Notes: generated by a model not told the origin, from the sequence alone. A stretch of DNA of 64,000 bases from Clostridium sp. CMCC3677 (GCF_023845585.1 NZ_JAMQHS010000001.1:310001-374000), one strand, 5' to 3'; shown: positions 38,424-49,349, counted from the first letter of the stretch. Translations and numbers: made by a program.

Positions 38424-38625
38424 TATTAAATTTACAAGAAATAAAATAAGTTATAAAATTTTTATAGTTTAGAAAACTAATCAAATTTAAGCTTAGAAGA
38501 AATTTAGTTGAGAATTGAAAGTGGAAAGTAGGGAGTTGAAGAAAAAACTCCGTAATTGGATTAAAAAAATACATATTCTTTAGAAAGTCTTGATGACTTT
38601 TAAGCAAAACTTTCAACCCTCAACT

Positions 38626-38655
38626 AACAAAGTGTGGTGTAGCCACTTTGTTTTC
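38626..38655. terminator. Terminator between convergent genes
   Basis: AACAAAGTG pairs with CACTTTGTT (38644-38652) and TTT follows. Two smaller hairpins, GGAGTT/AACTCC (38531-38551) and AAAGTC/GACTTT (38584-38600), lie upstream. Confidence 0.65.
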
Positions 38656-38665
38656 ACACAATATA

Positions 38666-40381
38666 TTAAAATAAATATTTATTATATAAAATTTTTTTTG
38701 TTTCTCTTTTATCTATATACATTAATTTATCAGCTCTTGTTAACAAATCAGTTATTTTATTATCTTCATTAATTTTAAAATTATCATATCCTAAAGCTAC
38801 GCTTATTTTTAAATTGGAGTTTAAGTTGAATTTATTAATAGAATTATATAAATCAGTTATTTTATTTTCCAAGGAACTTTGAGAAATATCCTTTACAATA
38901 ACAATAAATTCATCTCCACCTGTACGATAGGAACTACCAATACTATTAAATGTATCTTTTAAAATCTTAGCAAATGAAATTATAACGGTATCTCCACTAT
39001 CATGGCCTAAGTTATCATTAACAAACTTTAAGTTATTTAAATCCATTGATATACACCAAATTGAAGAAAAGTCAGTGATGTTATTATCTATAAAAGTAAT
39101 CTTTTTTTCAAAAGCAGCTCTATTTTCAAGTTCTGTAATTGTATCTGTAAAAGCCATTTTTTCATAAACATTAGATTTAATAGATAGTTTATAATAATGA
39201 AAGTATTTGTTAATAACATACCATAATTGTATTACTATAAATATCAACACACCTGCTTGGAATAATATACCGTAGTAATGTGGTATATGAACATAAAATA
39301 ATACTATATCTATTGACGTACCAATTATCATAGGAACTATTGAAATAGTAAAACATTTACTACTAAAAGATCTATCATGCCAAGATAAAATCATAATATA
39401 AAGTGATAAAATACCATTTAACATTATTAATATATGAGAAATAACTAGCATACTTCTTAAATCTAATATACCCAATAGAGTAAGCAATGATTGCATAATA
39501 AAATTAATAATCATTGAATAAGTAGTTATTAATAATGGTTTTGTATACTTTTTATTTGTAGTTTCTATCATTATCATGACTATTGGAATTCCAACTAACA
39601 TTAAAGACATAAATGTTAGATTATTAAGCAAATAAGTATTTGGAATTAATATTTGCATAATATTTGTTTCTGAAATTGCATATATAGAAGATAGCAATGC
39701 AAATATACCTATATATAGTAAGTGAAATATATTCTTATGACTTTTATAAAATGCAATTCCGGATATAACAAATATTGATAAGGTAAAAGTTATAAGCAAA
39801 AAAATAATTACATAATTTAATACTTGAGAAGAAATTAAATTATGAATTATAGAAGTTTTAGTACCTATTATTGGAGTTTTAATATCATAAGGTAATGAAA
39901 AATTTGATTTCATTTCAACAACAAATTTAAGTTCCTTATCCTTTAGATTGCGACCTAAAGGTATGATATATATAGTGTTAGAGCCTTTATTGCTTAATTT
40001 TTCATAATCACCAAAATTAGAAGTATATATTAAATTATTATCTAAGAATACATTTACATTAGAGAAACCTATACGTAAACATAGTGTATCAAAGTTTTCA
40101 TCTAAATCTTCAGTTAATACTTTAGAAAAAGAATAAGTATTATTGTGATGATATTTAAGATTCATAGGAAAGTTAACAATAGTTTTAGTATTGTTATGTA
40201 AAGTTTTTAAATTCCAATTATCTGATAAAGTTATTGCATTATCATCAATGTATTTAGTTTTATAATCTGGTTTAAAACGCAATGATGAAACAATTGATAA
40301 AAAAAATATAATTAAACAAAAAACAATTAAGTTTAAAGTTACTTTTTTATTTAGAATGTTCCTATTAATAAATTTTTTCAT
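38666..40381 (-). CDS. Membrane diguanylate cyclase (7TMR-DISM type with GGDEF)
   Basis: 571 residues; ATG with TTAGGTGGTG upstream. A membrane anchor at about 12-34, an extracytoplasmic jelly-roll-like domain (~40-180, typical of 7TMR-DISMED2), seven membrane segments (~190-390), then a GGDEF domain with intact GGDEF at 488-492 and DLNNLKFVNDNLGHDSGD. Synthesises c-di-GMP in response to an unknown external signal. The RxxD inhibitory site normally five residues before GGDEF is absent (NSIG there), so product inhibition at that site is unlikely. Confidence 0.88.
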   Translation of the reverse strand: MKKFINRNILNKKVTLNLIVFCLIIFFLSIVSSLRFKPDYKTKYIDDNAITLSDNWNLKTLHNNTKTIVNFPMNLKYHHNNTYSFSKVLTEDLDENFDTLCLRIGFSNVNVFLDNNLIYTSNFGDYEKLSNKGSNTIYIIPLGRNLKDKELKFVVEMKSNFSLPYDIKTPIIGTKTSIIHNLISSQVLNYVIIFLLITFTLSIFVISGIAFYKSHKNIFHLLYIGIFALLSSIYAISETNIMQILIPNTYLLNNLTFMSLMLVGIPIVMIMIETTNKKYTKPLLITTYSMIINFIMQSLLTLLGILDLRSMLVISHILIMLNGILSLYIMILSWHDRSFSSKCFTISIVPMIIGTSIDIVLFYVHIPHYYGILFQAGVLIFIVIQLWYVINKYFHYYKLSIKSNVYEKMAFTDTITELENRAAFEKKITFIDNNITDFSSIWCISMDLNNLKFVNDNLGHDSGDTVIISFAKILKDTFNSIGSSYRTGGDEFIVIVKDISQSSLENKITDLYNSINKFNLNSNLKISVALGYDNFKINEDNKITDLLTRADKLMYIDKRETKKILYNKYLF

Positions 40382-40615
40382 TTAATCACCACCTAACACC
40401 ACATTAATTTAATTAATATAAACTTATGTAGTTTATTATAACGTATATAAATTTAGTATGAATTTTTTAATATATTATTAGTGTGTTATGTTTTTCTTAG
40501 ATTATTATAAAAATTACTTATATAGTAAATTATATCATATTTGGTAATATACATGTATACACAAATGTACATAATTATGCAATGGAAATGTAAAATAATA
40601 GAAAATAGTATGTTT
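40382..40615. other. Intergenic region upstream of the GGDEF gene
   Basis: About 230 bp of AT-rich DNA between the divergently read GGDEF start and the argF terminator. It contains inverted ATATACATGTATAC near 40548-40561. No ORF or known RNA recognised. Confidence 0.4.
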
Positions 40616-40657
40616 AAAAGAGATAGCTAAGCTTATTAAAACTTAACTATCTCTTTT
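40616..40657 (-). terminator. Terminator of the arg operon
   Basis: AAAAGAGATAGCTAAG (40616-40631) pairs with CTTAACTATCTCTTTT (40642-40657), one mismatch. Lies 21 bp past the argF stop. Confidence 0.75.
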
Positions 40658-40678
40658 AGTAAAAAATATTTTTAATAA

Positions 40679-41599
40679 TTATTTCATCAATTTAACAAGT
40701 ACAGCTTTTTGTGCATGTAGTCTATTTTCAGATTCATCAAATATTTCTGCTGAATGTTTTTCTAAAACTTCTGCTGTAATTTCCTCTTCTCTATGAGCAG
40801 GTAAACAATGTAGAACAATTGCATTATTTTTAGCAAAACTCATTAATCTATCATTAATTTGAAATCCATCAAATGCCTTTAGCCTTAAAGTTTGTTCATT
40901 TTCTTGTCCCATACTTGCCCAAACATCTGTAATTATTACATCAGCATCTTTTGCAGCTTCAAAAGGAGACGTAGTAACATTTAAATTAACATATTCTTTT
41001 TTTGCGATATCTTTAGCTCTAGATAAGTAAGTATCATTTACTGTATAATCTTTTGGTGAAGCAATTGAAAAATTCATTCCAACTTTTAGACAACCAATCA
41101 TTAAAGAATTAGCCATGTTGTTTCCATCACCGATAAATGCAACATTTAAACCTTCAAGAATATTTTTATATTCTCTAATTGTCATTAAATCAGCTAATAC
41201 TTGGCATGGATGTTCATTATCAGTTAAGCCATTTATTATAGGTATTGATGAATATTTAGCTAAAGTTTCAATACCATCTTGAGAAAAAGTTCTGATCATT
41301 ATTCCGTTTAGAAATCTGGATAAAACTCGTGCAGTATCTTCAATAGGTTCCCCACGCCCTATTTGCAAATCTCTATTACTTAAAAACAATGCATTTCCTC
41401 CTAATTGATACATACCAACCTCAAAAGAAACTCTAGTTCTAGTTGAAGATTTTTCAAAGATCATTCCTAAACTTTTCCCTTTTAAATGCTTATGTTCTAT
41501 TCCATGCTTTTGTTCATATTTTAATTGATCTGCTAAATTTAAAATTTCTAAAATTTCTTCTTTAGATAAATCATCCATTTTTAATAAATCTTTTTTCAT
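40679..41599 (-). CDS. argF: Ornithine carbamoyltransferase
   Basis: 306 residues; ATG with ACGGAGGTAT upstream. Carbamoyl-phosphate site STRTRVSFE near 55-63, HPCQVLADL near 130, and HCLPAHREEE near 264. Makes citrulline from ornithine. Last gene of argGHCJBDF. Separated from argD by short palindromic element I, which does not carry an obvious terminator T-run. Confidence 0.96.
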   Translation of the reverse strand: MKKDLLKMDDLSKEEILEILNLADQLKYEQKHGIEHKHLKGKSLGMIFEKSSTRTRVSFEVGMYQLGGNALFLSNRDLQIGRGEPIEDTARVLSRFLNGIMIRTFSQDGIETLAKYSSIPIINGLTDNEHPCQVLADLMTIREYKNILEGLNVAFIGDGNNMANSLMIGCLKVGMNFSIASPKDYTVNDTYLSRAKDIAKKEYVNLNVTTSPFEAAKDADVIITDVWASMGQENEQTLRLKAFDGFQINDRLMSFAKNNAIVLHCLPAHREEEITAEVLEKHSAEIFDESENRLHAQKAVLVKLMK

Positions 41600-41635
41600 A
41601 TAAAATATACCTCCGTTTAATAATTATAAATTTTT

Positions 41636-41733
41636 GGCTATGTTTCAGGAGAGTGTTGATATATGCAATAGGCAAAGTTCAATTACTCAGTCCGTTTTGA
41701 TTATGTATATATCAACACATATTTAAAATATAG
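41636..41733. repeat. Dispersed palindromic element, short copy I
   Basis: GGCTATGTTTCAGGAGAGTG and TGTTGATATATGC on the left; ATGTATATATCAACACAT and TTTAAAATATAG on the right, with TTCAATTACTCAGTCC in the middle. The long central hairpin of copy G is missing (about 98 bp). Located inside the arg operon. Confidence 0.8.
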
Positions 41734-41739
41734 AAGTAG

Positions 41740-42915
41740 TTATATATTTAATACATCAAGCAGAATATCTAATCCTTTTTTTAATTCACTTTTAGAGATT
41801 ACTAAAGGTGGTAATAATCTGATTACATCTTTTCCAGCAGTTAATACAAGAAGCCCTTTTTTTAGAGCTTCCTTTTGAATTAAAGAAGGTGAGATATCGG
41901 TTTGAATTCCAATCATTAATCCAATACCTCTAGTTGATAAAATATGAGAATTATTAGATTGTTTTAATATATCTTTAACATAATTTCCTTTTTCAGATAT
42001 TTCATAAAATGAATTTTTATTACAAAGATTATCTAATACAACTAATGCACCAGAACAGACAACTGGGTTTCCACCAAAGGTTGAACCATGATCACCTGGA
42101 GTAAAAACATTCTCAACTTTTTTAGAACAAAGAACAGCACCGATTGGTAATCCTCCGCCTAAACCTTTAGCAACAGTAACTATATCTGCTTTAACATCAA
42201 AATTATTAAATCCAAACATTTTACCAGTTCTAGCAATTCCGCATTGAACTTCATCAAATATAATTAAAATATCATTTTCATTGCATATTTTTACAACTTT
42301 TTGTATAAAATCTTTATCGAGAGGAAGAACACCACCTTCACCTTGAATTGCTTCAAGCATTATGGCACAAACATCAGAAGTAAGGTGATTCTTAAAATCT
42401 TCTATATCATTAGCTTTTACATAATCAAATCCTTCTGTAAAAGGGTAGAAGTACTGATGAAATTTTTCTTGTCCAGTAGCTTTTAATGTAGTTATAGTTC
42501 TTCCATGAAATGATTGTACTAATGAAAGAATTTTATTCCTACCATTACCGTATTTATCGTAGCTATATTTTCTAGCAAGTTTAATTGCTCCTTCATTAGC
42601 TTCTGCACCAGAATTTGCAAAAAATACTTTGCTCATATTAGATATTTCAGTTAATTTTTTTGCTAATTTAATAGTAGCATTGTTATAAAATATGTTTGAA
42701 TTATGTTGAAGTGTTTTTAATTGAGAAGTTGTAGCTTCAACCCAATCTTTGTGATTGTAGCCTAAACTATTTACACCAATTCCACTTGTAAAATCTAAAT
42801 ATTTATTATTATTTGTATCATAAAGATAAACTCCATCACCATAAGACATTACAGGTTCTAAAAAGTTGTAAGAGTTTACTAAATGAGTTTTTGCTCCATT
42901 AAAATTATAATTCAT
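41740..42915 (-). CDS. argD: Acetylornithine aminotransferase
   Basis: 391 residues; ATG behind TTAGGGGGC. Class III PLP aminotransferase: FANSGAEANEGAIKLARKY near 97-115, DEVQCGIARTG near 216, PLP-Lys in TVAKGLGGGLPIG near 240, GDHGSTFGGNPV. Converts N-acetylglutamate semialdehyde to N-acetylornithine. 23 bp after argB. Confidence 0.95.
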   Translation of the reverse strand: MNYNFNGAKTHLVNSYNFLEPVMSYGDGVYLYDTNNNKYLDFTSGIGVNSLGYNHKDWVEATTSQLKTLQHNSNIFYNNATIKLAKKLTEISNMSKVFFANSGAEANEGAIKLARKYSYDKYGNGRNKILSLVQSFHGRTITTLKATGQEKFHQYFYPFTEGFDYVKANDIEDFKNHLTSDVCAIMLEAIQGEGGVLPLDKDFIQKVVKICNENDILIIFDEVQCGIARTGKMFGFNNFDVKADIVTVAKGLGGGLPIGAVLCSKKVENVFTPGDHGSTFGGNPVVCSGALVVLDNLCNKNSFYEISEKGNYVKDILKQSNNSHILSTRGIGLMIGIQTDISPSLIQKEALKKGLLVLTAGKDVIRLLPPLVISKSELKKGLDILLDVLNI

Positions 42916-42938
42916 AGTAATAGCCCCCTAAAGTAATT

Positions 42939-43793
42939 TTAATAAATCATTGTTCCGATACCTTCATTTGAAAATAATTCTAAAATAAGTGAATGGGGAA
43001 CACGTCCATCAATTATATGAGCTCTTTGAACTCCCATTCTTATTGCTTCAACACAGCAATCAATTTTAGGTATCATTCCGCCTTGTACAATACCCTCTAA
43101 ACAAAGTTTTGGAATTTGATGTAACCTAAGTACAGTAAGTAGAGAAGTAGGATCTTTAGAATCTTTAAGTACCCCAGGAACATCTGTAAGTAATATTAAT
43201 TTTTCAGCATTTAATGTAGAAGAAATTTTTGATGCACATATATCAGCATTTATGTTATATGCCTTATTGTCATCTTCGCCTAAAGCAACACTTCCTACAA
43301 CAGGAATATAGCCTGCATTTAATACAGTCTTTAATATATTAGTATCTACATTTGTTATTTCTCCAACATAACCTAAGTCAACATCTTTTTTTATTTTTTT
43401 AGCTCTTATAAGAGAGCCATCCATACCACAAAGTCCAATGGCCTTGCCACCAAATTTTTCAATTAAAGAAACTAAGTTTTTATTTACTTTGCCGCCTAAT
43501 ACCATTTGTACTATTTCCATTGTATTTTCATCTGTATATCTTAATCCATTTATGAATTCACTTTTTTCACCTAATCTATTTAAGAAGTCTGAAATATCAG
43601 GTCCGCCTCCATGAACTACAACTGGATCTATACCAACACATTTCATTAAAATTATATCGCTTATAACAGTTTCTCTTAGTTCATCGCTTATCATTGCATT
43701 TCCACCATATTTAACAACTATGGTTTTTCCATAATATTTTTGGATATAAGGTAATGCATTTACTAATATTTCAGCTCTTTCATTATGATTCAC
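42939..43793 (-). CDS. argB: Acetylglutamate kinase
   Basis: 284 residues from GTG 43793, with TAGGGGGCG upstream. Motifs: VKYGGNAM near 24-31, VHGGGPDI near 59, NGLRYTDE (arginine-binding region of the feedback-sensitive type) and LTDVPGVL. Phosphorylates N-acetylglutamate, the regulated step in many arginine-sensitive enzymes. Fourth-from-last in the operon order argJ-argB-argD-argF. Confidence 0.95.
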   Translation of the reverse strand: MNHNERAEILVNALPYIQKYYGKTIVVKYGGNAMISDELRETVISDIILMKCVGIDPVVVHGGGPDISDFLNRLGEKSEFINGLRYTDENTMEIVQMVLGGKVNKNLVSLIEKFGGKAIGLCGMDGSLIRAKKIKKDVDLGYVGEITNVDTNILKTVLNAGYIPVVGSVALGEDDNKAYNINADICASKISSTLNAEKLILLTDVPGVLKDSKDPTSLLTVLRLHQIPKLCLEGIVQGGMIPKIDCCVEAIRMGVQRAHIIDGRVPHSLILELFSNEGIGTMIY

Positions 43794-43895
43794 TTAAAAT
43801 CGCCCCCTATATTTTAATGTTCAAGAAATTATAGAAATTTTCAAGATTTAAAGGTGATACAATCTAAGTTTATTAAAATATGATGCAATCACGTT

Positions 43896-45119
43896 TTAAC
43901 TTCTATATTCACCATTTATTTTTACATAATCATAACTTAAGTCGCATCCCCAAACACATGCATTAAAGTCACCTAAGAATAAATTTACTTTAATTATAAT
44001 TTCATCTTGTAATAAAATTTCTCTTGCTTTTGCTTCATCAAAAGGCAAAGAAGACCCATTTTCACAAACTTTTATAGAGCCAGACGAACTTTCGAAATAG
44101 ACATCTACCTTTTCAGGATTAAAATCAACTTTTGCATAACCAAGGGAACATAAAATTCGTCCCCAATTAGCATCACTACCGAAAATAGCTGTTTTAACTA
44201 AATTAGAATTTATTACGCTTTTACCAAGTTTTACAGCATCTTCTTCTGTAGAAGCACCAAATATTTTACATTCTATTAATTTAGTAGCTCCCTCGCCATC
44301 TTTAGCTATTTTTCTCGCAAGTTTTATATTTAAATCATTTAGTGCTTTTAAGAAAAGCTCATAATTACTATTTTTTTCTCTAATAATTTTATTTTCTGCT
44401 AGACCGTTAGCTAAAATAAGAACCATATCATTAGTGCTAGTATCACCATCTACACTAACTCTGTTATAACTTAAATTTACACTAGTTTTTAATGCTTCAT
44501 CAAGTAGCTTAGGGGAAATATTTAAATCAGTAGTTATAAATGAAAGCATAGTTCCCATATTAGGTTCAATCATTCCAGATCCTTTTGCCATAGCAGCTAA
44601 AGTTACTTTTTTATTATCTATATAAAATTCTAAAGCTAATTGTTTTTGAAAAGTATCAGTTGTCATAATAGCAGATGCAGCATCGTGATAACCTTCTTTA
44701 GATAATGATTCTGTAAGAAGAGGAATACCAGATTTTATTGCATCTATATTAAGTGGAACTCCAATTACACCAGTAGAAGCAACTAAAACCTCATCTGTTT
44801 TTAGTTTTAATTCTTTGGCTTGAAGAGTGGCAGTTTTTTTTGCTTTTTTTAATCCATCTTCACCATTACATGTATTAGCATTACCACTATTAATTATTAT
44901 TGCTCTTGCTTTTTTATTAGTTAAATGTTCTTTAGTTATATAAAGTGGTGCCCCTTTTACTTTATTTTTTGTATACACTCCAGCTCCGTTAGCATCAACC
45001 TCTGAATAAATTAAAGCTAAATCTTTCTTCATAGTACTTTTCTTTAATCCACAATGTATGCCAGAAGCTAAAAATCCTTTAGGAGAAGTAACTCCGCCAT
45101 CAATATAATTAAATTCCAA
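43896..45119 (-). CDS. argJ: Glutamate N-acetyltransferase / ornithine acetyltransferase
   Basis: 407 residues from TTG 45119, chosen for AAGGGGG 8 nt upstream; ten in-frame codons before it cover that site. The self-cleavage region KGSGMIEPNMGTML retains the nucleophilic Thr, so processing into alpha and beta chains is expected. Recycles the acetyl group from N-acetylornithine to glutamate, explaining why no argE is needed here. Separated from argC by short palindromic element J. Confidence 0.93.
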   Translation of the reverse strand: MEFNYIDGGVTSPKGFLASGIHCGLKKSTMKKDLALIYSEVDANGAGVYTKNKVKGAPLYITKEHLTNKKARAIIINSGNANTCNGEDGLKKAKKTATLQAKELKLKTDEVLVASTGVIGVPLNIDAIKSGIPLLTESLSKEGYHDAASAIMTTDTFQKQLALEFYIDNKKVTLAAMAKGSGMIEPNMGTMLSFITTDLNISPKLLDEALKTSVNLSYNRVSVDGDTSTNDMVLILANGLAENKIIREKNSNYELFLKALNDLNIKLARKIAKDGEGATKLIECKIFGASTEEDAVKLGKSVINSNLVKTAIFGSDANWGRILCSLGYAKVDFNPEKVDVYFESSSGSIKVCENGSSLPFDEAKAREILLQDEIIIKVNLFLGDFNACVWGCDLSYDYVKINGEYRS

Positions 45120-45230
45120 TTTTATAACCCCCTTGTATAATGTAGCCATAATATTTGATAGAAAACTTAATTCAATTCTAACGAAGATTACAGCCCATCA
45201 TGATTTTATTATTAATTTATATTTTGTTAT

Positions 45231-45298
45231 TGTGTAGATATATGCAATATGCAAAGTTCAATTACTCAGTCCACTTTGTTTATGCATATATCTATACT
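45231..45298. repeat. Dispersed palindromic element, minimal copy J
   Basis: About 68 bp: GTAGATATATGCAATATGC inverted as GCATATATCTAC with TTCAATTACTCAGTCC between. Terminal GGCT...AGCC ends are lost. Inside the arg operon. Confidence 0.7.
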
Positions 45299-45320
45299 TT
45301 TCAAAAATATTGTTAATCTA

Positions 45321-46355
45321 TTAAAATGCTGGTGAAATTAAGTTTAGTCCTTCATTTTCTTTAAAGCCTAAAACAATATTCATGTTTTGAATGGCTTGCC
45401 CAGCAGCCCCTTTAATCATATTATCTATTGCACTTATAATTATTATTTGATCTTTTCTGTGATTTAAGTGAAGTGAAATATGGCAGTTGTTTGATAATTT
45501 CACATTTTTTATTGAAGCAATATCTCCTAAAGGTAACACTTGAATAAACTCTTTATCTTTATAAAAATTTGTATACAAGTTATGAATAGAATTAATATCA
45601 ACTTTTTCTTTAGGAGTACAATAAATTGTAGATATTATTCCGCGATTTATTGGAAGTAGGTGAGGAGTAAAAGTAATGCTTACATTAGTTTTAGCAATAG
45701 TTGAAAGTATCTCTTCTATTTCAGGAGTGTGTCTATGTTCACCAATTTTATATGGAGCAAAATTTTCATTTTCTTCAGGAAAATGTGTATTTAAACTTAA
45801 TGATCTTCCAGAACCAGTAGTACCAGATTTGGAATCACATATTATTCCTTTTGGTTCGATTAAAGAATTTTTTAATAAAGGCATCAAGCCAAGTTCTATA
45901 CTTGTTGGATAACATCCAGGATTAGCAATTAATGAAGAAGTTTTTATTTTTTCTTTATTTAATTCAGGAAGTCCATAAATGCTTTTATTATGAAGCTCAG
46001 GCTCAGAAAAATTTTTTCCATACCAATATTTATATTCATGTTCATTACTTAATCTAAAATCTGCTCCCATATCAATACAAATTTTATTATTCCCTATTAT
46101 TTTTTTTGCTATACCTTCACTTAATCCATGAGGTAATGCAGTAAATATAACCTTACTTTTTTCAATAACTTCATCCATATTTGTACATATTAAATTAGTT
46201 TTACCTAAAAAATTTTTATATATAGTGTCAATTTCCTCTCCATTAAAAGAAACGGAGCTTATAGCTCCAATTTCTATTTTAGGATGATTTAATAATATTC
46301 TTAATAATTCAACACCAACATAACCAGTTGCCCCAATTATTCCAACTTTAATCAT
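45321..46355 (-). CDS. argC: N-acetyl-gamma-glutamyl-phosphate reductase
   Basis: 344 residues from ATG 46355, 9 nt after AAGGGG; an in-frame ATG at 46364 abuts that site and is less likely. NADP loop [10 protein letters not shown] at the N-terminus, catalytic Cys in ANPGCYPTS near 147-150, and HRHTPEIE. Reduces N-acetylglutamyl phosphate. Its start lies inside the end of argH (8-bp overlap), suggesting coupled translation. Confidence 0.94.
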   Translation of the reverse strand: MIKVGIIGATGYVGVELLRILLNHPKIEIGAISSVSFNGEEIDTIYKNFLGKTNLICTNMDEVIEKSKVIFTALPHGLSEGIAKKIIGNNKICIDMGADFRLSNEHEYKYWYGKNFSEPELHNKSIYGLPELNKEKIKTSSLIANPGCYPTSIELGLMPLLKNSLIEPKGIICDSKSGTTGSGRSLSLNTHFPEENENFAPYKIGEHRHTPEIEEILSTIAKTNVSITFTPHLLPINRGIISTIYCTPKEKVDINSIHNLYTNFYKDKEFIQVLPLGDIASIKNVKLSNNCHISLHLNHRKDQIIIISAIDNMIKGAAGQAIQNMNIVLGFKENEGLNLISPAF

Positions 46356-47745
46356 ACATTTCATCCCCTTTGAATTGGTGTATAAATTTTTTTAGTTCCA
46401 TTATTTGAAATTTTACTGATTCACTAGAAGGACCACCTATTACTTTTCGTTCCTCTACACAAGTATATAAATTTATAGCTTTATATACATCGTCTTCAAA
46501 AATAGGAGAGTAGTATTTTAATTCTTTAAGAGTTAAGTCTTCGATCATTTTAGTATCTTTTATACACTGAAGAACTATTCTTCCTACTATTTCATGTGCA
46601 TCTCTAAAAGCACATCCTTTTTTTACAAGATAATCAGCTAAATCAGTTGCATTAGTAAAACCTAATGCTGCACTTTTTTTCATGTTATCTTTATTTACTT
46701 TCATGGTTTTAATCATTCCAGAAAAAGTTTTTAGTGATAAGGTAACAGTATCTAAAGCATCAAATAATGCTTCTTTGTCTTCTTGCATATCTTTGTTATA
46801 AGCTAAAGGAATACCTTTCATTACAGTTAAAAGTGTTATGAGATCACCATAAACTCTACCTGTTTTACCCCTTATTAATTCAGCAACATCTGGATTTTTT
46901 TTCTGCGGCATAATACTACTTCCAGTACTGTAACCATCATCAAGTTCAATGAAATTAAATTCTCCTGTACACCAAAGAATAATTTCTTCAGAAAATCTAG
47001 ATAAATGCATCATTATTAGAGAAAGTACAGATAAAGTTTCAATTACATAATCTCTATCTGAAACAGAATCTAAGCTATTTAATGTAATTTTAGAAAAGCC
47101 AAGATTTTTAGCAACCATGTTTCTATCAATTGGATAAGTAGAAGTAGCTAAAGCTCCACTACCCAAAGGCATTTCATCAACCCTTTTGTAAGCATCATTT
47201 ATTCTACCAATATCTCTTTTAAACATTTCAGAATAAGCCAAAAGATGATGAGCAAATGTTATTGGTTGTGCTTTTTGCATGTGAGTATATCCTGGCATTA
47301 TAGTTTCTATATGTTCTTTAGACTTTTCTAATAAAACTTCTTCTAAATATAAAATATCTTTTTTTAAGTTTACAAGTGCCTTTTTTAGATATAATCTTAA
47401 ATCTAATGTTACTTGATCATTTCTACTTCTTGCAGTGTGAAGCATTTTTCCATATTCACCAATGTAATATGTTAGAGTACTTTCTACAAAACTATGAATA
47501 TCTTCAGAGGTTAAATCTACATTAATAACATCATTGTCCATTCTTTTTAAAATTTCTAAAAGACCTGATGTGATTTTTAAACTAGCTTCTTTTGATATTA
47601 TATTTTGTTCTCCAAGCATTGCAGCGTGAGCTAAACTGCCTTCAATATCTTCTCTATACATTCTTGAATCTACATTTATAGACGAATTAAAATCATTAAC
47701 TAATTTATCAGTACCCTTTTTAAATCGTCCACCCCAAAGCTTCAT
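46348..47745 (-). CDS. argH: Argininosuccinate lyase
   Basis: 465 residues; ATG with AAAGAGGT inside the argG 3' end. Starts KLWGGRFKK; fumarase-superfamily signature [12 protein letters not shown] near 282-293; catalytic His in [10 protein letters not shown] near 81-90. Cleaves argininosuccinate to arginine and fumarate. Two bases separate it from argG. Confidence 0.96.
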   Translation of the reverse strand: MKLWGGRFKKGTDKLVNDFNSSINVDSRMYREDIEGSLAHAAMLGEQNIISKEASLKITSGLLEILKRMDNDVINVDLTSEDIHSFVESTLTYYIGEYGKMLHTARSRNDQVTLDLRLYLKKALVNLKKDILYLEEVLLEKSKEHIETIMPGYTHMQKAQPITFAHHLLAYSEMFKRDIGRINDAYKRVDEMPLGSGALATSTYPIDRNMVAKNLGFSKITLNSLDSVSDRDYVIETLSVLSLIMMHLSRFSEEIILWCTGEFNFIELDDGYSTGSSIMPQKKNPDVAELIRGKTGRVYGDLITLLTVMKGIPLAYNKDMQEDKEALFDALDTVTLSLKTFSGMIKTMKVNKDNMKKSAALGFTNATDLADYLVKKGCAFRDAHEIVGRIVLQCIKDTKMIEDLTLKELKYYSPIFEDDVYKAINLYTCVEERKVIGGPSSESVKFQIMELKKFIHQFKGDEMYD

Positions 47746-47747
47746 AA

Positions 47748-48971
47748 TTATTTAACCTCTTTCTTTAACATTTTAGACATTTTAGCTCTAACAACAGTAG
47801 GGAGACCATATAGTGTTATAAATCCAGCGGAATCATTTTGATTATAAACTGCATCTTCACCAAAAGTAGCATATTCTTCGCTGTATAATGAATAAGGAGA
47901 AGTCATACCTGCATTAACAATATTTCCTTTATATAATTTTAATTTAATTTCTCCAGTTACTGTTTCTTGTGTCTTTTTAACGAATTCAGATAAAGCTTCT
48001 CTAAGAGGAGTAAACCAAAGACCGTTATAAACTAAATCAGCAAATTTTAATGATATTTGTTCTTTATAATGAGAAGTTTCTTTATCTAAACAAAGTTCCT
48101 CTAAATCTTTATGTGCTTTATAAAGAATAGTACCTCCTGGAGTTTCATATACACCTCTTGATTTCATACCAACAAGTCTATTTTCAACCATATCTGTTAT
48201 ACCAATAGCATTTTTGCCACCAATTTTATTTAATTCATCTAATAAAGCAACAGCATCCATTTTTTCTCCATTTAATGCAATGGCGTTACCTTTTTTAAAG
48301 GTTAAAGTAATATATGTTGGTTCATTAGGTGCTTTTTCTAAAGAGTTAGAAAGCTCTAAAATTTCATCATATTTAGGTTCATTTTTAGGGTCTTCTAAAT
48401 CTAATCCTTCATGACTTAGGTGCCATATGTTTTTATCTTTACTATAATTAGTTTCATGATTTATTTTTATAGGAACATTTTTTGCTTCTGCATAAGCAAT
48501 TTCCTCTTCTCTTGATTTAATATCCCAAGTTCTCCATGGTGCAATTATTTTCATATCTGGATCAAAGGCTTTAACAGCTAATTCAAATCTTACTTGATCA
48601 TTACCTTTTCCAGTACATCCGTGACATATTGCATCAGCACCTTCAGCTTTTGCTATTTCTACTAATCTTTTTCCTATTAGTGGTCTAGCGAAAGAAGTAC
48701 CAAGAAGATATTTGCCTTCATAGATAGCTCCAGCTTGAATAGTAGGGAAGATGTAATCTTCAACGAATTCTTTAGTTAAATCTTCTATATATAATTTTGA
48801 TGCCCCAGTTTTTATTGCTTTTTCTTCTAATCCATCTAATTCATCTTTTTGGCCAACATTTCCGCAGACTGCGATAACTTCACAGTTATAATTTTCCTTA
48901 AGCCAAGGAATAATTATTGAAGTATCTAATCCTCCAGAATATGCTAAAACAACTTTATTTAATTTACTCAT
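47748..48971 (-). CDS. argG: Argininosuccinate synthase
   Basis: 407 residues; ATG with AAGGGGGC upstream. PP-loop AYSGGLDTS at 9-17, [13 protein letters not shown] near 118. ATP-dependent condensation of citrulline and aspartate. First gene of the argGHCJBDF operon, with a promoter at 49039-49067 overlapped by ARG-box-like sequences. Confidence 0.96.
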   Translation of the reverse strand: MSKLNKVVLAYSGGLDTSIIIPWLKENYNCEVIAVCGNVGQKDELDGLEEKAIKTGASKLYIEDLTKEFVEDYIFPTIQAGAIYEGKYLLGTSFARPLIGKRLVEIAKAEGADAICHGCTGKGNDQVRFELAVKAFDPDMKIIAPWRTWDIKSREEEIAYAEAKNVPIKINHETNYSKDKNIWHLSHEGLDLEDPKNEPKYDEILELSNSLEKAPNEPTYITLTFKKGNAIALNGEKMDAVALLDELNKIGGKNAIGITDMVENRLVGMKSRGVYETPGGTILYKAHKDLEELCLDKETSHYKEQISLKFADLVYNGLWFTPLREALSEFVKKTQETVTGEIKLKLYKGNIVNAGMTSPYSLYSEEYATFGEDAVYNQNDSAGFITLYGLPTVVRAKMSKMLKKEVK

Positions 48972-49038
48972 TTAAAAGCCCCCTTAATTAATATTGAAAT
49001 GTATATTAAATATTGTGTTCAAAAAAACATTTTTTATA

Positions 49039-49067
49039 ATTATACAATCATATGCATAAATAATCAA
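49039..49067 (-). promoter_or_regulatory. Promoter of the arg operon
   Basis: On the minus strand TTGATT (plus 49062-49067) and TATAAT (plus 49039-49044) with 17-bp spacing. Confidence 0.7.
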
Positions 49068-49090
49068 TAGCTTTATGAATAAAAATAACA
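49052..49090. promoter_or_regulatory. Two ARG-box-like sites
   Basis: ATGCATAAATAATCAATA (49052-49069) covers the -35 box, and TTATGAATAAAAATAACA (49073-49090) lies one helical turn away. Both resemble the ArgR/AhrC box TGAATAAAAATTCA. Repression by arginine is inferred. Confidence 0.5.
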
Positions 49091-49349
49091 TAAAAATAAT
49101 GACAAAATTATTTAGAAAGATTCATTTAAAAAGTTTTATTTTAATTATTTTATAAAAATATTAAAAAATAGGGGTATTTTTTAATGAAATAATATAAAAT
49201 GGTAATATAAATTCAATTAGTAATTATAAAAATGATAAAATGAAAAAAATACTAAATTAATAATTATAAAGATATATGTAAAAATATACAAATGGAATAT
49301 ATAAATATTCACAATAAATGCATAAATATAAAATAGGAGGATGATAATA
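49091..49349. other. AT-rich gap upstream of the orphan small ORF
   Basis: About 260 bp with very low GC and no ORF; TATAAA-like hexamers near 49280-49330 could serve the small ORF at 49350. Confidence 0.4.
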
